A DNA stretch of 64,000 nucleotides. Source: an uncultured Candidatus Thioglobus sp. GTDB taxonomy: Bacteria > Pseudomonadota > Gammaproteobacteria > PS1 > Thioglobaceae. Positions 17,799 to 26,775 of the stretch are shown one piece after another. Position 1 is the first letter of the stretch; each line of letters starts with the position of its first letter. The stretch lies in NCBI GenBank assembly GCA_910595805.1, contig CAJVCK010000002.1, forward strand, positions 1-64,000, given 5' to 3'. The notes beneath the pieces are model-generated. The model made no database searches and was not told the DNA's origin. It saw nothing but the letters and a program-made list of their open reading frames with translations. The position numbers and the translations under genes were made by a program.

Positions 17799-18404
17799 AT
17801 GAGAGGTGTTGTTTTAATTTCTGGCAGTGGCTCTAATCTTCAGTCTATTATTGATCAAGCAACTAATATTGATTTAGACATTGGTTGTGTCATTAGCAAT
17901 CAGCCCAATGCGTATGGCTTGGAACGTGCAGAAAATGCTGACATTCCTCAGCATGTGATCAAACACATTGATTTCGATTCTAGAGAAGAATTTGATCAAT
18001 TTCTGAGTAAAACTATTGACCAATATACCCCTGATATTATTATATTAGCGGGCTTTATGAGAATTTTAACGGCGAATTTTGTGGAAAAGTATTGTGGAAA
18101 AATGCTAAACATACACCCTTCACTACTGCCAAAGTTTCAAGGCTTGAATACCCATCAGCGTGTGATTGATGCTGGTGAAAATGAACATGGTGTCAGTATT
18201 CATTTTGTCACAGCTGAACTTGACGGTGGCCCTATTATTGCGCAAAGCAGTGTTGCCGTACTACCTAATGACAACGCCAGTTCTTTAGCCAAAAGAGTGT
18301 TGATTGAAGAGCACAAACTCTACCCTAAAGTCATTCATTGGTTTACTCAGGGCAGGCTTAAACTTAATAATGGAAATGCTGTTTTAGATGGAGAGGTGTT
18401 GTGA
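17799..18404 (+). CDS. purN: Phosphoribosylglycinamide formyltransferase
   Basis: PurN transfers a formyl group from 10-formyl-tetrahydrofolate to glycinamide ribonucleotide. The 201-residue protein shows VLISGSGSNLQ at the N-terminus and the catalytic residues Asn104 and His106 (in LNIHPSLLP) and Asp142 (in AELDGGPI). The ATG at 17799 is chosen because the open frame upstream begins only with a TTG inside purM, and residue 1 here matches other PurN proteins. No ribosome site is visible, which fits coupling to purM. Its TGA overlaps the GTG of the next gene. Confidence 0.95.
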   Translation: MRGVVLISGSGSNLQSIIDQATNIDLDIGCVISNQPNAYGLERAENADIPQHVIKHIDFDSREEFDQFLSKTIDQYTPDIIILAGFMRILTANFVEKYCGKMLNIHPSLLPKFQGLNTHQRVIDAGENEHGVSIHFVTAELDGGPIIAQSSVAVLPNDNASSLAKRVLIEEHKLYPKVIHWFTQGRLKLNNGNAVLDGEVL

Positions 18405-19024
18405 AATCAATCCTTATTGCTTTTTGTTTGTATCTAGTCAATGTATCAGTTAGTGCCTTAACCCCGTATGAAGCCACATACATGCTTTCAATTTCAGGTG
18501 TCAAAGTAGGTATAGATAGACGAATACTTACTATAGAAGATGGCTCATATCATTATCAATCCGATGCTAGAACTACGGGCATAGGGAAGCTGGTTAAAGA
18601 TTATAAAATTGCAGCAAAAACGATACTGGATATTAAGGACTCTGGTATTAATTCTCGCTCTTTTACAATTAAAGAGACAATTAATGGCGACATTGAGAAG
18701 GATATAAAGATTAATCTAGTAAACGGGGAATTAGATCCGCTTTCTCTGTTCTTAGTATTACCTCATGAAATTCAAAAAAATCCAACTAAAACAAATTTTA
18801 ACTTTAAGGTTAATGATGGAAAAAAGGTGGAGCAGCACTATTATCAAATTATAAAAAGCAATAATGACAATATCATAAAAATCATTGAAAAAAATAAAAA
18901 TATAGAGATGCATTTTTCAAAAAATAACGATACTCTACTTACATTCTTTAAAAACCAAAAAATCAGCTTACGAATTGAAAATGTTGTTTTTACAAAATCA
19001 TTGTCAAATGATAAAAAACAATAA
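18401..19024 (+). CDS. DUF3108-type secreted protein
   Basis: The 207-residue protein starts with a GTG that overlaps the purN stop as GTGA. A signal peptide (about 1-19, ending SVSA) is followed by a beta-rich domain with the pattern YEATYMLSISGVKVG and DARTTGIGKLVKDYK. This resembles DUF3108, a family of periplasmic/outer-membrane-associated proteins of unknown function often found after purM-purN. The C-terminal third is lysine- and asparagine-rich. No catalytic motif is apparent, and it is unclear why it is coupled to purine genes. Confidence 0.8.
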   Translation: MKSILIAFCLYLVNVSVSALTPYEATYMLSISGVKVGIDRRILTIEDGSYHYQSDARTTGIGKLVKDYKIAAKTILDIKDSGINSRSFTIKETINGDIEKDIKINLVNGELDPLSLFLVLPHEIQKNPTKTNFNFKVNDGKKVEQHYYQIIKSNNDNIIKIIEKNKNIEMHFSKNNDTLLTFFKNQKISLRIENVVFTKSLSNDKKQ

Positions 19025-19054
19025 TGCCAAACAACATCGTTAAAGTTAAAAATG

Positions 19055-21877
19055 TTATTTATGCAAAATAGGGCTTAAATATCGGCCTGTATACGAGCCT
19101 TTAACTTTAGACACCTCTTCAGGCGTGCCAGCAGCAATAATCTTACCGCCTTTATCACCGCCTTCTGGGCCTAAATCAACAATCCAGTCTGCCGTTTTGA
19201 TTACATCTAAATTGTGCTCAATAATCACAATGGTATTTTCTCGCTCGCGCAAACGATTAATAACCGCTAACAGTTGCTTAATATCGTGAAAATGCAAGCC
19301 TGTTGTTGGCTCATCTAAAATATAAAGGGTTTGACCAGTGTCTACTTTGGATAATTCTTTAGCTAGTTTAATTCGTTGTGCCTCGCCACCGGACAAGGTA
19401 GTAGCATTTTGTCCTAATGTGATATAGGATAAACCAACATCCATTAGTGTTTGTAGCTTTTGATTAATCCTTGGCATAGGTTCAAAAAATACAACTGCAT
19501 CTTCAACTGTCATCTCTAAAACTTGCGCAATGGTTTTTCCTTTATAAAAAATTTCTAATGTTTCACGATTGTATCGATGGCCATTACACACGTCACAAGG
19601 TACATAAATATCAGGTAAGAAGTGCATCTCTACCTTGATCAATCCGTCACCCTTACAAGCCTCACAACGACCGCCCTTAACATTAAAACTAAAACGTCCA
19701 GACTTATAACCACGTGATCGGGCTTCTAAAGTTTGAGAAAATAAATCACGAATCAAGGAAAAGGCACCTGTATAAGTTGCTGGGTTTGAACGCGGTGTAC
19801 GGCCTATTGGGCTTTGATCAATATTAACTACTTTATCAAAATACTCAAGCCCTTCAATAGAGATATGGGGCGCAGGTATTGTTTGTGCACGATTAAGCTC
19901 TCTCGCAGCCAAAGAATACAAAGTATCATTAATTAGTGTGGATTTTCCAGAACCTGATACACCGGTAATACAAGTAAGCACCCCTACTGGAATTGACAAG
20001 TCAACCCCATCAAGATTGTTACCTGAAGCACCTTGAATCTTGAGCCAATTTTGTGCAGTTTTTCTTTCGTTCGGTATCTCAATACTCTGACGACCACTAA
20101 TATAATCACCCGTTAGCGACTTAAGATTGTCGCTCACTTCCTTTGGCGTTCCACAAGCAATAATTTCACCACCATGCACACCTGCACCTGGACCAATATC
20201 AATCACATAATCTGCCTGCTTAATCGCATCTTCATCATGCTCCACTACAATTACAGTGTTACCGATATCTCGCAGATAAGTAAGCGTATTGAGTAATTTT
20301 TCATTGTCTCTTTGATGAAGGCCGATAGAAGGCTCATCCAGCACGTATAACACGCCCATTAAGCCTGCACCTATTTGGCTAGCCAAACGAATACGCTGAG
20401 CCTCACCACCCGATAAGGTGCTAGAACGACGATCTAAACTTAAATACTCTAACCCCACATTTATTAAAAACTCTAAACGCTGAATGATTTCTTTTAAAAC
20501 TTTATCAGCAATTTCGCCTCGCACACCTTCGAGTTTTAAATCTTTAAAAAATTTATGAATATTGGCAATAGAAAGCTTGGCAATGTTAGACAAATTATAA
20601 TTACCAATAAACACATTTCTGGCTGACTCATTCAATCGATCACCCTTACAGTTGCTGCAGTCTTTTGTCACTACGTAACGTGACAACTCTTCTCGTACAG
20701 ATCGAATTTCACTTTCTTCATAACGGCGCATCATTCTTGGAATGACACCATCAAAGGGTTTGGCTTTATTTGACCAACCTTTACGACCCTTGATTTTTGA
20801 AAAATCAATTTCTTTATCACCACTGCCATATAAAACAACATGCTTATGCTCGTCATTCAATAGCTCATAAGGAGTATCAATACTAAAGCCATAATGTTGC
20901 CCTACTAACATCAAGATTTGATAAAAATAAGCATTTGATCTGCCCCAGCCATAAATCGCACCATCAGCCAAACTCAATTCAGGATTGGCCACAACTTTTC
21001 CTTCATCAAAAACATCTCTAACACCTAATCCATCGCAGCTTTGACAAGCGCCTACTGGATTATTAAATGAAAACAATCTTGGTTCTAACTCTTCCAATGA
21101 GTATCCACATTCAACACAAGAAAACTTAGCTGAGAACACCAACTCATCTTGTTTTGAGTCATCTTCCATTAATGCCACACGCACTATGCCAGCACTTAAA
21201 TTTAATGCTGTTTCCAAAGATTCAGATAAACGAGAGGCAATATCTTCTCTAACCTTGAGGCGATCAACCACAATTTCAATGGTATGTTTTACCTTGCTAT
21301 CAAGCTCAGCCATGTCATCTAAGTAGATAATCTCGCCATCCACGCGAGCGCGCAAAAAACCTTGGTGAGACAACTCATCTAACATCTTCGTATGGCTACC
21401 CTTACGATTCTGCACCACAGGCGCAAGTAACATAATTTTTTCACCTTCTGGCAAGGTCATAATACTATCTACCATTTGTGAAATGGTTTGTGAAACTAAG
21501 TCGATCTTATGTTCAGGACATTTTGGCAAACCGGCACGTGCAAACAACAATCTTAAATAATCATAAATTTCAGTAATGGTGCCAACGGTTGAGCGTGGGT
21601 TATGTGAAGTGGCTTTTTGTTCAATAGAAATAGCAGGAGACAAGCCTTCAATAAGGTCTACATCAGGCTTTTCCATCAAGGATAAGAACTGACGCGCATA
21701 GGCTGATAAAGACTCAACATAACGGCGTTGTCCCTCAGCATAAATCGTATCAAAAGCCAGTGATGATTTACCCGAGCCAGACAAACCAGTAATCACAACC
21801 AGTTTGTTTCTAGGGATATCTATATCAATATTTTTTAAGTTGTGGACTCTGGCGCCCCGAATACTAATCTGATCCAT
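19055..21877 (-). CDS. uvrA: Excinuclease ABC subunit A
   Basis: UvrA is the damage-recognition ATPase of nucleotide excision repair. The 940-residue protein has two ABC ATPase modules: Walker [10 protein letters not shown] at 31-39 and a second GVSGSGKST near residue 640, plus two LSGGEAQRI signature motifs. Zinc modules are visible as CVECG with CQSCDGLG, and CEACKGDG with [10 protein letters not shown]. It stands alone on this strand, converging on the DUF3108 gene and diverging from pyrH. No SOS (LexA) box of the E. coli type is evident in the short gap to pyrH. Confidence 0.97.
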   Translation of the reverse strand: MDQISIRGARVHNLKNIDIDIPRNKLVVITGLSGSGKSSLAFDTIYAEGQRRYVESLSAYARQFLSLMEKPDVDLIEGLSPAISIEQKATSHNPRSTVGTITEIYDYLRLLFARAGLPKCPEHKIDLVSQTISQMVDSIMTLPEGEKIMLLAPVVQNRKGSHTKMLDELSHQGFLRARVDGEIIYLDDMAELDSKVKHTIEIVVDRLKVREDIASRLSESLETALNLSAGIVRVALMEDDSKQDELVFSAKFSCVECGYSLEELEPRLFSFNNPVGACQSCDGLGVRDVFDEGKVVANPELSLADGAIYGWGRSNAYFYQILMLVGQHYGFSIDTPYELLNDEHKHVVLYGSGDKEIDFSKIKGRKGWSNKAKPFDGVIPRMMRRYEESEIRSVREELSRYVVTKDCSNCKGDRLNESARNVFIGNYNLSNIAKLSIANIHKFFKDLKLEGVRGEIADKVLKEIIQRLEFLINVGLEYLSLDRRSSTLSGGEAQRIRLASQIGAGLMGVLYVLDEPSIGLHQRDNEKLLNTLTYLRDIGNTVIVVEHDEDAIKQADYVIDIGPGAGVHGGEIIACGTPKEVSDNLKSLTGDYISGRQSIEIPNERKTAQNWLKIQGASGNNLDGVDLSIPVGVLTCITGVSGSGKSTLINDTLYSLAARELNRAQTIPAPHISIEGLEYFDKVVNIDQSPIGRTPRSNPATYTGAFSLIRDLFSQTLEARSRGYKSGRFSFNVKGGRCEACKGDGLIKVEMHFLPDIYVPCDVCNGHRYNRETLEIFYKGKTIAQVLEMTVEDAVVFFEPMPRINQKLQTLMDVGLSYITLGQNATTLSGGEAQRIKLAKELSKVDTGQTLYILDEPTTGLHFHDIKQLLAVINRLRERENTIVIIEHNLDVIKTADWIVDLGPEGGDKGGKIIAAGTPEEVSKVKGSYTGRYLSPILHK

Positions 21878-21966
21878 TCTAATGCTTTAAAAATATGTCG
21901 GACAAAGGGTTAATTATAACGCTCATGCAATGTAAAATCATAAATAATTTAACGACTTTATTAAGA

Positions 21967-22680
21967 ATGAAATATAAACGCATCCTATTAAAACTCAGTG
22001 GTGAAGCTTTGGCTAACACTGAAAATACGGTTGACCCAGACACCCTTAGTAAAGTTGTTAGCATTATTCAATCAGCACTCGAACAAAAAGTAGAAGTAGG
22101 TATTGTTGTCGGTGGTGGTAATATTTTTAGAGGTGCAGCACTAGCCGAGGCTGGCATGAACCGTGTAACCGGCGACCATATGGGTATGCTAGCTACCGTC
22201 ATAAATGCACTAGCAATCTCAGATGCTTGTAAACAATCTGGTGTTGATGCAATGGTTATGTCTGGCTTTCCTATCGGGGGTGGCGTTTGTGATCCAGTTG
22301 ACCATAATAAAGCCAAACAAGCACTTAACGAAGGCAAGGTTGTTATTTTCTCAGCAGGCACAGGTAGCCCGTGCTTTACAACTGATACAGGTGCCGTACT
22401 ACGAGGTATTGAAATTGGCGCCGATGTTGTTTTTAAAGCCACTAAAGTAGATGGTGTTTATACCGAAGATCCAATGAAAAATCCGGATGCAACTCGTTAC
22501 GAAACACTTAGTTTTGATGAAGCAATTGAGAAAAACTTACAAATTATGGACACCGCTGCATTTGCCTTATGTCGTGAGCATAATATCGAAATCTGTGTAT
22601 TTAGTATGCTTGAAGATCCAAACACCCTATCTAATATTTTAAAAGGTGAATCATTCGGCACTATTGTCAGCCAACAATAA
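21967..22680 (+). CDS. pyrH: Uridylate kinase
   Basis: PyrH phosphorylates UMP to UDP, feeding all pyrimidine nucleotides. The 237-residue protein begins KYKRILLKLSGEAL and has VVGGGNIFRG, TGDHMGMLATVINAL, the TGSPCFTTDTGA loop and KATKVDGVYTEDP, as expected for this amino-acid-kinase-fold family. The ATG at 21967 is preferred over an in-frame ATG 72 nt upstream because the family's conserved start is here. No clear ribosome site is seen. It pairs with frr; rpsB and tsf, which usually precede pyrH, are absent, uvrA being there instead. Confidence 0.95.
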   Translation: MKYKRILLKLSGEALANTENTVDPDTLSKVVSIIQSALEQKVEVGIVVGGGNIFRGAALAEAGMNRVTGDHMGMLATVINALAISDACKQSGVDAMVMSGFPIGGGVCDPVDHNKAKQALNEGKVVIFSAGTGSPCFTTDTGAVLRGIEIGADVVFKATKVDGVYTEDPMKNPDATRYETLSFDEAIEKNLQIMDTAAFALCREHNIEICVFSMLEDPNTLSNILKGESFGTIVSQQ

Positions 22681-22695
22681 CCAGAGGAAAAAAAT

Positions 22696-23253
22696 ATGTT
22701 AAACGAAATTCAACAAGACGCTAATGATCGCATGAATAAGACTGTCTTATCACTGGAAAATGCTTTTAGTAAGATCCGTGCAGGTCGTGCCCACCCGTCG
22801 CTACTTGAGCAAATTCAAGTTGACTATTATGGCTCTATGGTGCCAATTTCACAAGTGGCCAATATTAGTGCTGAAGATTCTCGCACTCTTAAAGTGTCCC
22901 CTTGGGAAAAAGACATGGTAGCTATTGTTGAAAAGGCTATTATGACTTCCGATCTTGGACTTAACCCACAAACAGTAGGCCAAGTAATGCGTATCCCTCT
23001 TCCGCCACTCACTGAAGAGCGTCGCCGTGAACTGGTGCGTGTAGTTAAAGACGAGGCTGAGCAAACTAAGGTTGCCATTCGCAATATCAGGCGTGATGCT
23101 AATTCTGATTTCAAAGAGCTATTAAAAGAAAAAGAAATCTCAGAAGATGATGCTAGAAAAGCAGAAGATAATATTCAAAAGATCACCGATGAACATGTGA
23201 AATCGATCGATGAAAAGCTCAATGAAAAAGAAAATTCATTACTTGAAATCTGA
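22696..23253 (+). CDS. frr: Ribosome recycling factor
   Basis: RRF, with EF-G, splits the ribosome after termination. The 185-residue protein is the standard length. It has the conserved [21 protein letters not shown] near the N-terminus and [12 protein letters not shown] in the middle, followed by long helices of the three-helix bundle. An AGAGG ribosome site precedes the ATG, 15 nt after the pyrH stop. A strong terminator follows at 23275-23301. Confidence 0.97.
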   Translation: MLNEIQQDANDRMNKTVLSLENAFSKIRAGRAHPSLLEQIQVDYYGSMVPISQVANISAEDSRTLKVSPWEKDMVAIVEKAIMTSDLGLNPQTVGQVMRIPLPPLTEERRRELVRVVKDEAEQTKVAIRNIRRDANSDFKELLKEKEISEDDARKAEDNIQKITDEHVKSIDEKLNEKENSLLEI

Positions 23254-23274
23254 TAATAAAATTTGATAGGCAAT

Positions 23275-23301
23275 AAAAAAGCCCGCATTGCGGGCTTTTT
23301 T
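23275..23301. terminator. Bidirectional intrinsic terminator between frr and the unknown gene
   Basis: A GCCCGC/GCGGGC stem (23281-23286 with 23290-23295, loop ATT) is flanked by six A on one side and six T on the other. It can therefore end both pyrH-frr (plus) and the convergent gene at 23317 (minus). Confidence 0.93.
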
Positions 23302-23316
23302 ATTGTTATTTGTTTA

Positions 23317-23718
23317 CTATTTCTCGTAAGCCTCTACACAAGAAAAATAACCTGCCCATCGATCATTAGCAAATGAAGTACCTAGTGTATCGATTGGTCC
23401 GATATTATATAAATAATCACCCATCAAAGCTTCTTTGAAAATCTCAACATTATATTCTGACAAGCCTAATTTTGTTTTACAAGAATCGTGCGCTGCAGTG
23501 GTAATTTCAGCCCCAGAAGTCGTTGTTCCGATAGTTGCATCAGCAGGGTCAGTCAATGTCATTGTATTAGCGTTTTGATCGCCAATAACAATTTGCTCCG
23601 CTACTGGCGCCAATGAATCAAATGATTCTACAGGGCCCATATCTCGATCATCGCCACCTGCTATTACATTGGTCATCAAAACAAATGTCGCCACAAAACC
23701 CAAAGTACTTTTCATCAT
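23317..23718 (-). CDS. Unknown small secreted protein
   Basis: The 133-residue protein begins with a signal peptide (MMKSTLGFVATFVLMTNVIAG), so it should be periplasmic or exported. The mature part is acidic and rich in Thr, Ala and Asp, with two cysteines far apart (in DSCKTK and FSCVEAY) that could form a disulfide. Two short segments resemble each other: MGPVESFDSLA near the start and IGPIDTLGTSFA near the end. The ATG at 23718 is chosen because a GGAG ribosome site lies 9 nt upstream; a longer frame opens only at a TTG. No family is recognised. It is a single-gene unit closed by the shared terminator. Confidence 0.72.
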   Translation of the reverse strand: MMKSTLGFVATFVLMTNVIAGGDDRDMGPVESFDSLAPVAEQIVIGDQNANTMTLTDPADATIGTTTSGAEITTAAHDSCKTKLGLSEYNVEIFKEALMGDYLYNIGPIDTLGTSFANDRWAGYFSCVEAYEK

Positions 23719-23780
23719 TATTATTATCTCCAAAAAGGTTAAAATTTAATCTATTATAGCGGGTTATTTTTTTACTGTAA

Positions 23781-24743
23781 ATGTTTATGCTTGACGATTT
23801 TTCAAAACAATGCTCTAAGTCAAAATTATCACTCTTATGCGGTCAATTAATAGACTTATCAAAGGAGGCGTTGTCTGTCAATAATGGCAATATTCCAAGA
23901 TGGGAGCAAGCAATCGAGTCTATTAAAACTCAACCACAAGGAGGTGTTCAATACGAAGCTCCATATCTAAAAATCAACGTACAAAATATTAACGAAGAAC
24001 AACTTGAATCTTCATTAAAACAACTTATGCCATGGAGAAAAGGCCCCTACCAAATTTCTGATCTTCGGCTTGATAGTGAATGGCGTGGTGATATGAAATG
24101 GGACAGAATCGCTCCACACATTCAATCACTAAATGACAGAGTGGTACTTGATGTTGGCGCTGGAAACGGATACTTTACTTATTTAATGTCACTATCTGGT
24201 GCAAAAATTGCCCTAGGTATTGAGCCTTTTCTATTATTTAATTATCAATTTCAAGCAATACGTTCACTCATTGACAAACCGCCTAACGCTTTTATTTTGC
24301 CATTAAAGTTAGAACAAATGCCCAGTAAGGCAGTATTTGACACTGTATTTTCAATGGGGGTACTCTATCATCAAAAAGACCCTATGCTACATTTGCAACA
24401 ACTTAAAAATGTAATGGCAAAGGACAGTGAGCTTGTTTTAGAGACCTTGGTGATTAGCGCCACTTATGGCGATCAAATTATCCCACAAGATCGTTACGCC
24501 AGAATGCGCAATGTTTGGTGTCTGCCATCAACAGATACATTGCATGACTGGTTAAAGATAGCCGGCTTTAAAAATATCAAATTGGTTGATGTTACCAAAA
24601 CTACACCTGAAGAACAGCGAGCCACACATTGGATTGGTAACAACACCCAATCGCTCCAAGATTTTCTCGATCCTAATGATGACAACTTAACCATTGAAGG
24701 TCTGCCAGCACCTTTACGCGCAACTGTTATCTGCAGTATTTAA
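23781..24743 (+). CDS. cmoB: tRNA U34 carboxymethyltransferase CmoB
   Basis: CmoB uses carboxy-SAM to turn 5-hydroxyuridine at tRNA position 34 into cmo5U, which widens wobble decoding. The 320-residue protein has the diagnostic LMPWRKGPYQ, EWRGDMKWDRI, the Rossmann loop VLDVGAGNGYF, GIEPFLLFNYQ and SMGVLYHQKDP. Two ATG codons (23781 and 23787) are possible starts and neither has a clear ribosome site. The partner cmoA, which makes carboxy-SAM, is not adjacent. It ends just before the ZnuA-like gene. Confidence 0.93.
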   Translation: MFMLDDFSKQCSKSKLSLLCGQLIDLSKEALSVNNGNIPRWEQAIESIKTQPQGGVQYEAPYLKINVQNINEEQLESSLKQLMPWRKGPYQISDLRLDSEWRGDMKWDRIAPHIQSLNDRVVLDVGAGNGYFTYLMSLSGAKIALGIEPFLLFNYQFQAIRSLIDKPPNAFILPLKLEQMPSKAVFDTVFSMGVLYHQKDPMLHLQQLKNVMAKDSELVLETLVISATYGDQIIPQDRYARMRNVWCLPSTDTLHDWLKIAGFKNIKLVDVTKTTPEEQRATHWIGNNTQSLQDFLDPNDDNLTIEGLPAPLRATVICSI

Positions 24744-24759
24744 AGGTATAATTGTTTCA

Positions 24760-25635
24760 ATGTTACGCATAGTATTACCATTCTTATTTTTTTTCTCATT
24801 GAATGCAGTTGCTAACATTAAAGTTGTTGCGAGCATTAAGCCCATTCATTCAATTGCAAGCGCTATCATTCAAGGTGTCGATGAAGTTGATTTGCTACTA
24901 GACTTACAACAATCAGCACATCATTTTCATCTTAAACCTTCACAGATATCGTTGCTAAATAAGGCAGACTTGGTTATTGCAATCAATCCTAATATGGAAG
25001 AAGGTATTAGCAAGATTCTAACCAATTTACCAAAACAAAAAACCTTGTATGTCGTTGATAGCGAACACGACGAACACGACGAACACGACGAACACGACGA
25101 ACACGACGAACACGACGAATCGAGTATCAATTACCATGTATGGTTAGATGTTTCTAAAATGCAGCTTTTTGCAAATAAACTCACCAATAAGCTCATTAGT
25201 CTTGATCCTAAAAATAAAGCTGTTTTTAATAAAAACCTTCAAGCATTAAAGCTAAATTTATCTAAACTCGATGCCGATATCAAAGTACAACTTGACCAAT
25301 ACAAACGCACTCCAATAGTAAACTATTCACAAGCGCTGGCACCTTTTTTAAATGCTAACCAACTTAATCTTATTACTTCTGTTGTTAACAACCACGAGCA
25401 AAGACTAAGTGCAAAAAGAATTTTGGACGCAAGGAAAGCAATTAAAAACAACTCGGTTGAATGTTTGCTTTCAACAGTAGAAATAGCACCAAAACGCACT
25501 CGAACTGTTGCAGAGGGTTTTAATATACAAAACATTAGTATCGATATCATTGGATCAAATTTAAATCGAGGGCCTAACCTCTATCCCAAGCTCATGCACA
25601 ATATTGCCAATACGGTTGAACAATGCCTCAAATAA
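24760..25635 (+). CDS. ZnuA-like periplasmic metal-binding protein with His-rich tract
   Basis: This is a cluster A-I (ZnuA/TroA-like) solute-binding protein for zinc or manganese. The 291 residues from the ATG at 24760 include a signal peptide (about 1-18), KVVASIKPIHSIASAI, the first ligand region HHFHLKPSQ (His54/55/57), a charged loop of six EHD repeats (103-120), the second ligand His126 in NYHVWLDV and the C-terminal Asp262. By eye alignment, the third His ligand of ZnuA (FHDAYGYF) is replaced by Ser190 (YSQALAPF). The frame extends upstream into cmoB, but that start lacks a signal peptide. No znuB or znuC gene is adjacent; bioC overlaps its 3' end. Confidence 0.85.
   Translation: MLRIVLPFLFFFSLNAVANIKVVASIKPIHSIASAIIQGVDEVDLLLDLQQSAHHFHLKPSQISLLNKADLVIAINPNMEEGISKILTNLPKQKTLYVVDSEHDEHDEHDEHDEHDEHDESSINYHVWLDVSKMQLFANKLTNKLISLDPKNKAVFNKNLQALKLNLSKLDADIKVQLDQYKRTPIVNYSQALAPFLNANQLNLITSVVNNHEQRLSAKRILDARKAIKNNSVECLLSTVEIAPKRTRTVAEGFNIQNISIDIIGSNLNRGPNLYPKLMHNIANTVEQCLK
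25063..25116 (+). repeat. Six perfect 9-bp tandem repeats within the ZnuA-like gene
   Basis: The unit GAACACGAC occurs six times without a single mismatch and encodes Glu-His-Asp six times in frame, followed by a partial GAA. Perfect identity suggests recent expansion by slippage; because the unit is a multiple of three, copy-number change would keep the frame. Confidence 0.97.
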
Positions 25636-26411
25636 GATCTGCTTTTAATAAAGCATCATCCCGCTATGATGAACATGCTTTTTTACAAAAAGAAATCGCC
25701 ACTCGTCTCGATGCTAAACTCGATGTTATCTCAGGCACATCAAAGGTTATTCTTGATCTCGGTGCAGGCACAGGTTTATTAAGTAAGCAACTTACCAAAC
25801 GCTTTCCAGATTCACAACTCATTTGCCTTGACTTTGCTCAAGCTTCCTTAAACAACAATCCATCAAAAAATAAACTGTGTGCTGATGCTTATCATCTACC
25901 ACTAGCTGATAATAGTGTTGATATGGTTATTTCAAGCCTAATGATGCAGTGGTGTCCAAATCTTAAACAGCTCTTCTCAGAATGCCGCAGAGTGCTTAGA
26001 AATGATGGATTAATCTTATTCTCTACCTTTGGCCCAGACACACTTAAAGAGCTTAAAAAGAGCTGGTCAGTGGTCGATAGTGAAGCACATGTTAATACCT
26101 TTACTGATATGCACGATATTGGCGATCAAATGCTCGGTGCTGGCTTCCAATCACCAGTAATGGAAATGGAAACACTCACCCTTACCTATCAAACGGTTAC
26201 GGACTTACTCAGAGATCTCAAAGCCATCGGCGCGCAAACGGTAAGCGCTCGCTCAAAATCACTCATGGGTAAAGACAAATTTAAACTGATGATTAAGATG
26301 TATGAGTCTTATCGAAAAGACGGAAAACTACCGGCCACCTATGAAGTAATTTATGGGCACGCCTGGAAAAGAACATCAACCCTTGGTGCTATCGAAATTA
26401 ATAATAGCTAA
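25623..26411 (+). CDS. bioC: Malonyl-ACP O-methyltransferase BioC
   Basis: BioC methylates malonyl-ACP so that it can enter fatty-acid synthesis as a disguised primer for biotin's pimeloyl chain. The 262-residue class I methyltransferase opens with IRSAFNKASSRYDEHAFLQ, typical of BioC, then the SAM loop VILDLGAGTGLLS, the acidic LICLDFA, SSLMMQWCPN and LFSTFGPDTL. It overlaps the 3' end of the ZnuA-like gene by 13 nt. No other bio gene is in the window. Confidence 0.92.
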   Translation: MPQIRSAFNKASSRYDEHAFLQKEIATRLDAKLDVISGTSKVILDLGAGTGLLSKQLTKRFPDSQLICLDFAQASLNNNPSKNKLCADAYHLPLADNSVDMVISSLMMQWCPNLKQLFSECRRVLRNDGLILFSTFGPDTLKELKKSWSVVDSEAHVNTFTDMHDIGDQMLGAGFQSPVMEMETLTLTYQTVTDLLRDLKAIGAQTVSARSKSLMGKDKFKLMIKMYESYRKDGKLPATYEVIYGHAWKRTSTLGAIEINNS

Positions 26412-26472
26412 AATAATAGCGGCCCCCACTTTTTACTTGCTGAAATCAATAGTTTTTAACTACCTCTGTTAA

Positions 26473-26727
26473 CTATTTGGTGTTATCTATTGGCTCTGCT
26501 TTTTTAACTCTAATTTTATTGCCATCAACAGGCTTGCCGTTGAGCACTTGTATGGCTGCTTTTGCATTGCCAACTTTTGCAATCTCAACAAAACCAAAGC
26601 CTTTAGATTCGCCGGTTGCTTTGTCTAATATTAGATTGCAGGATTGCACGTCCCCATGCTCTTTAAATAATTCTTCAAGTGCATTTTCTGACAGTGTGCG
26701 AGGAAGGTTTCTGATTAAAATTTTCAT
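26473..26727 (-). CDS. Small RNA-binding protein with one RRM domain
   Basis: The 84-residue protein is a single RRM fold with RNP2 at residues 3-8 (ILIRNL) and RNP1 at 42-49 (KGFGFVEI), followed by a short charged tail. Free-standing bacterial RRM proteins of this size bind single-stranded RNA and are often cold- or stress-linked, but their targets are mostly unknown. It follows nuoN on the same strand after 48 nt. A 6-bp hairpin (26751-26756 with 26771-26776) lies in that gap without a proper T run, so read-through from the nuo operon is possible. Confidence 0.88.
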   Translation of the reverse strand: MKILIRNLPRTLSENALEELFKEHGDVQSCNLILDKATGESKGFGFVEIAKVGNAKAAIQVLNGKPVDGNKIRVKKAEPIDNTK

Positions 26728-26775
26728 TTTACGATGTACTTTTTTTAACTAGGTCGAAGTTTGGAGTGTGCGACC

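Noticed and set aside
24927..25130. Minus-strand frame with a repeated Ser-Cys-Ser pattern
   Set aside because: It is simply the reverse reading of the GAACACGAC tandem repeat in the ZnuA-like gene; no start signal or family support.
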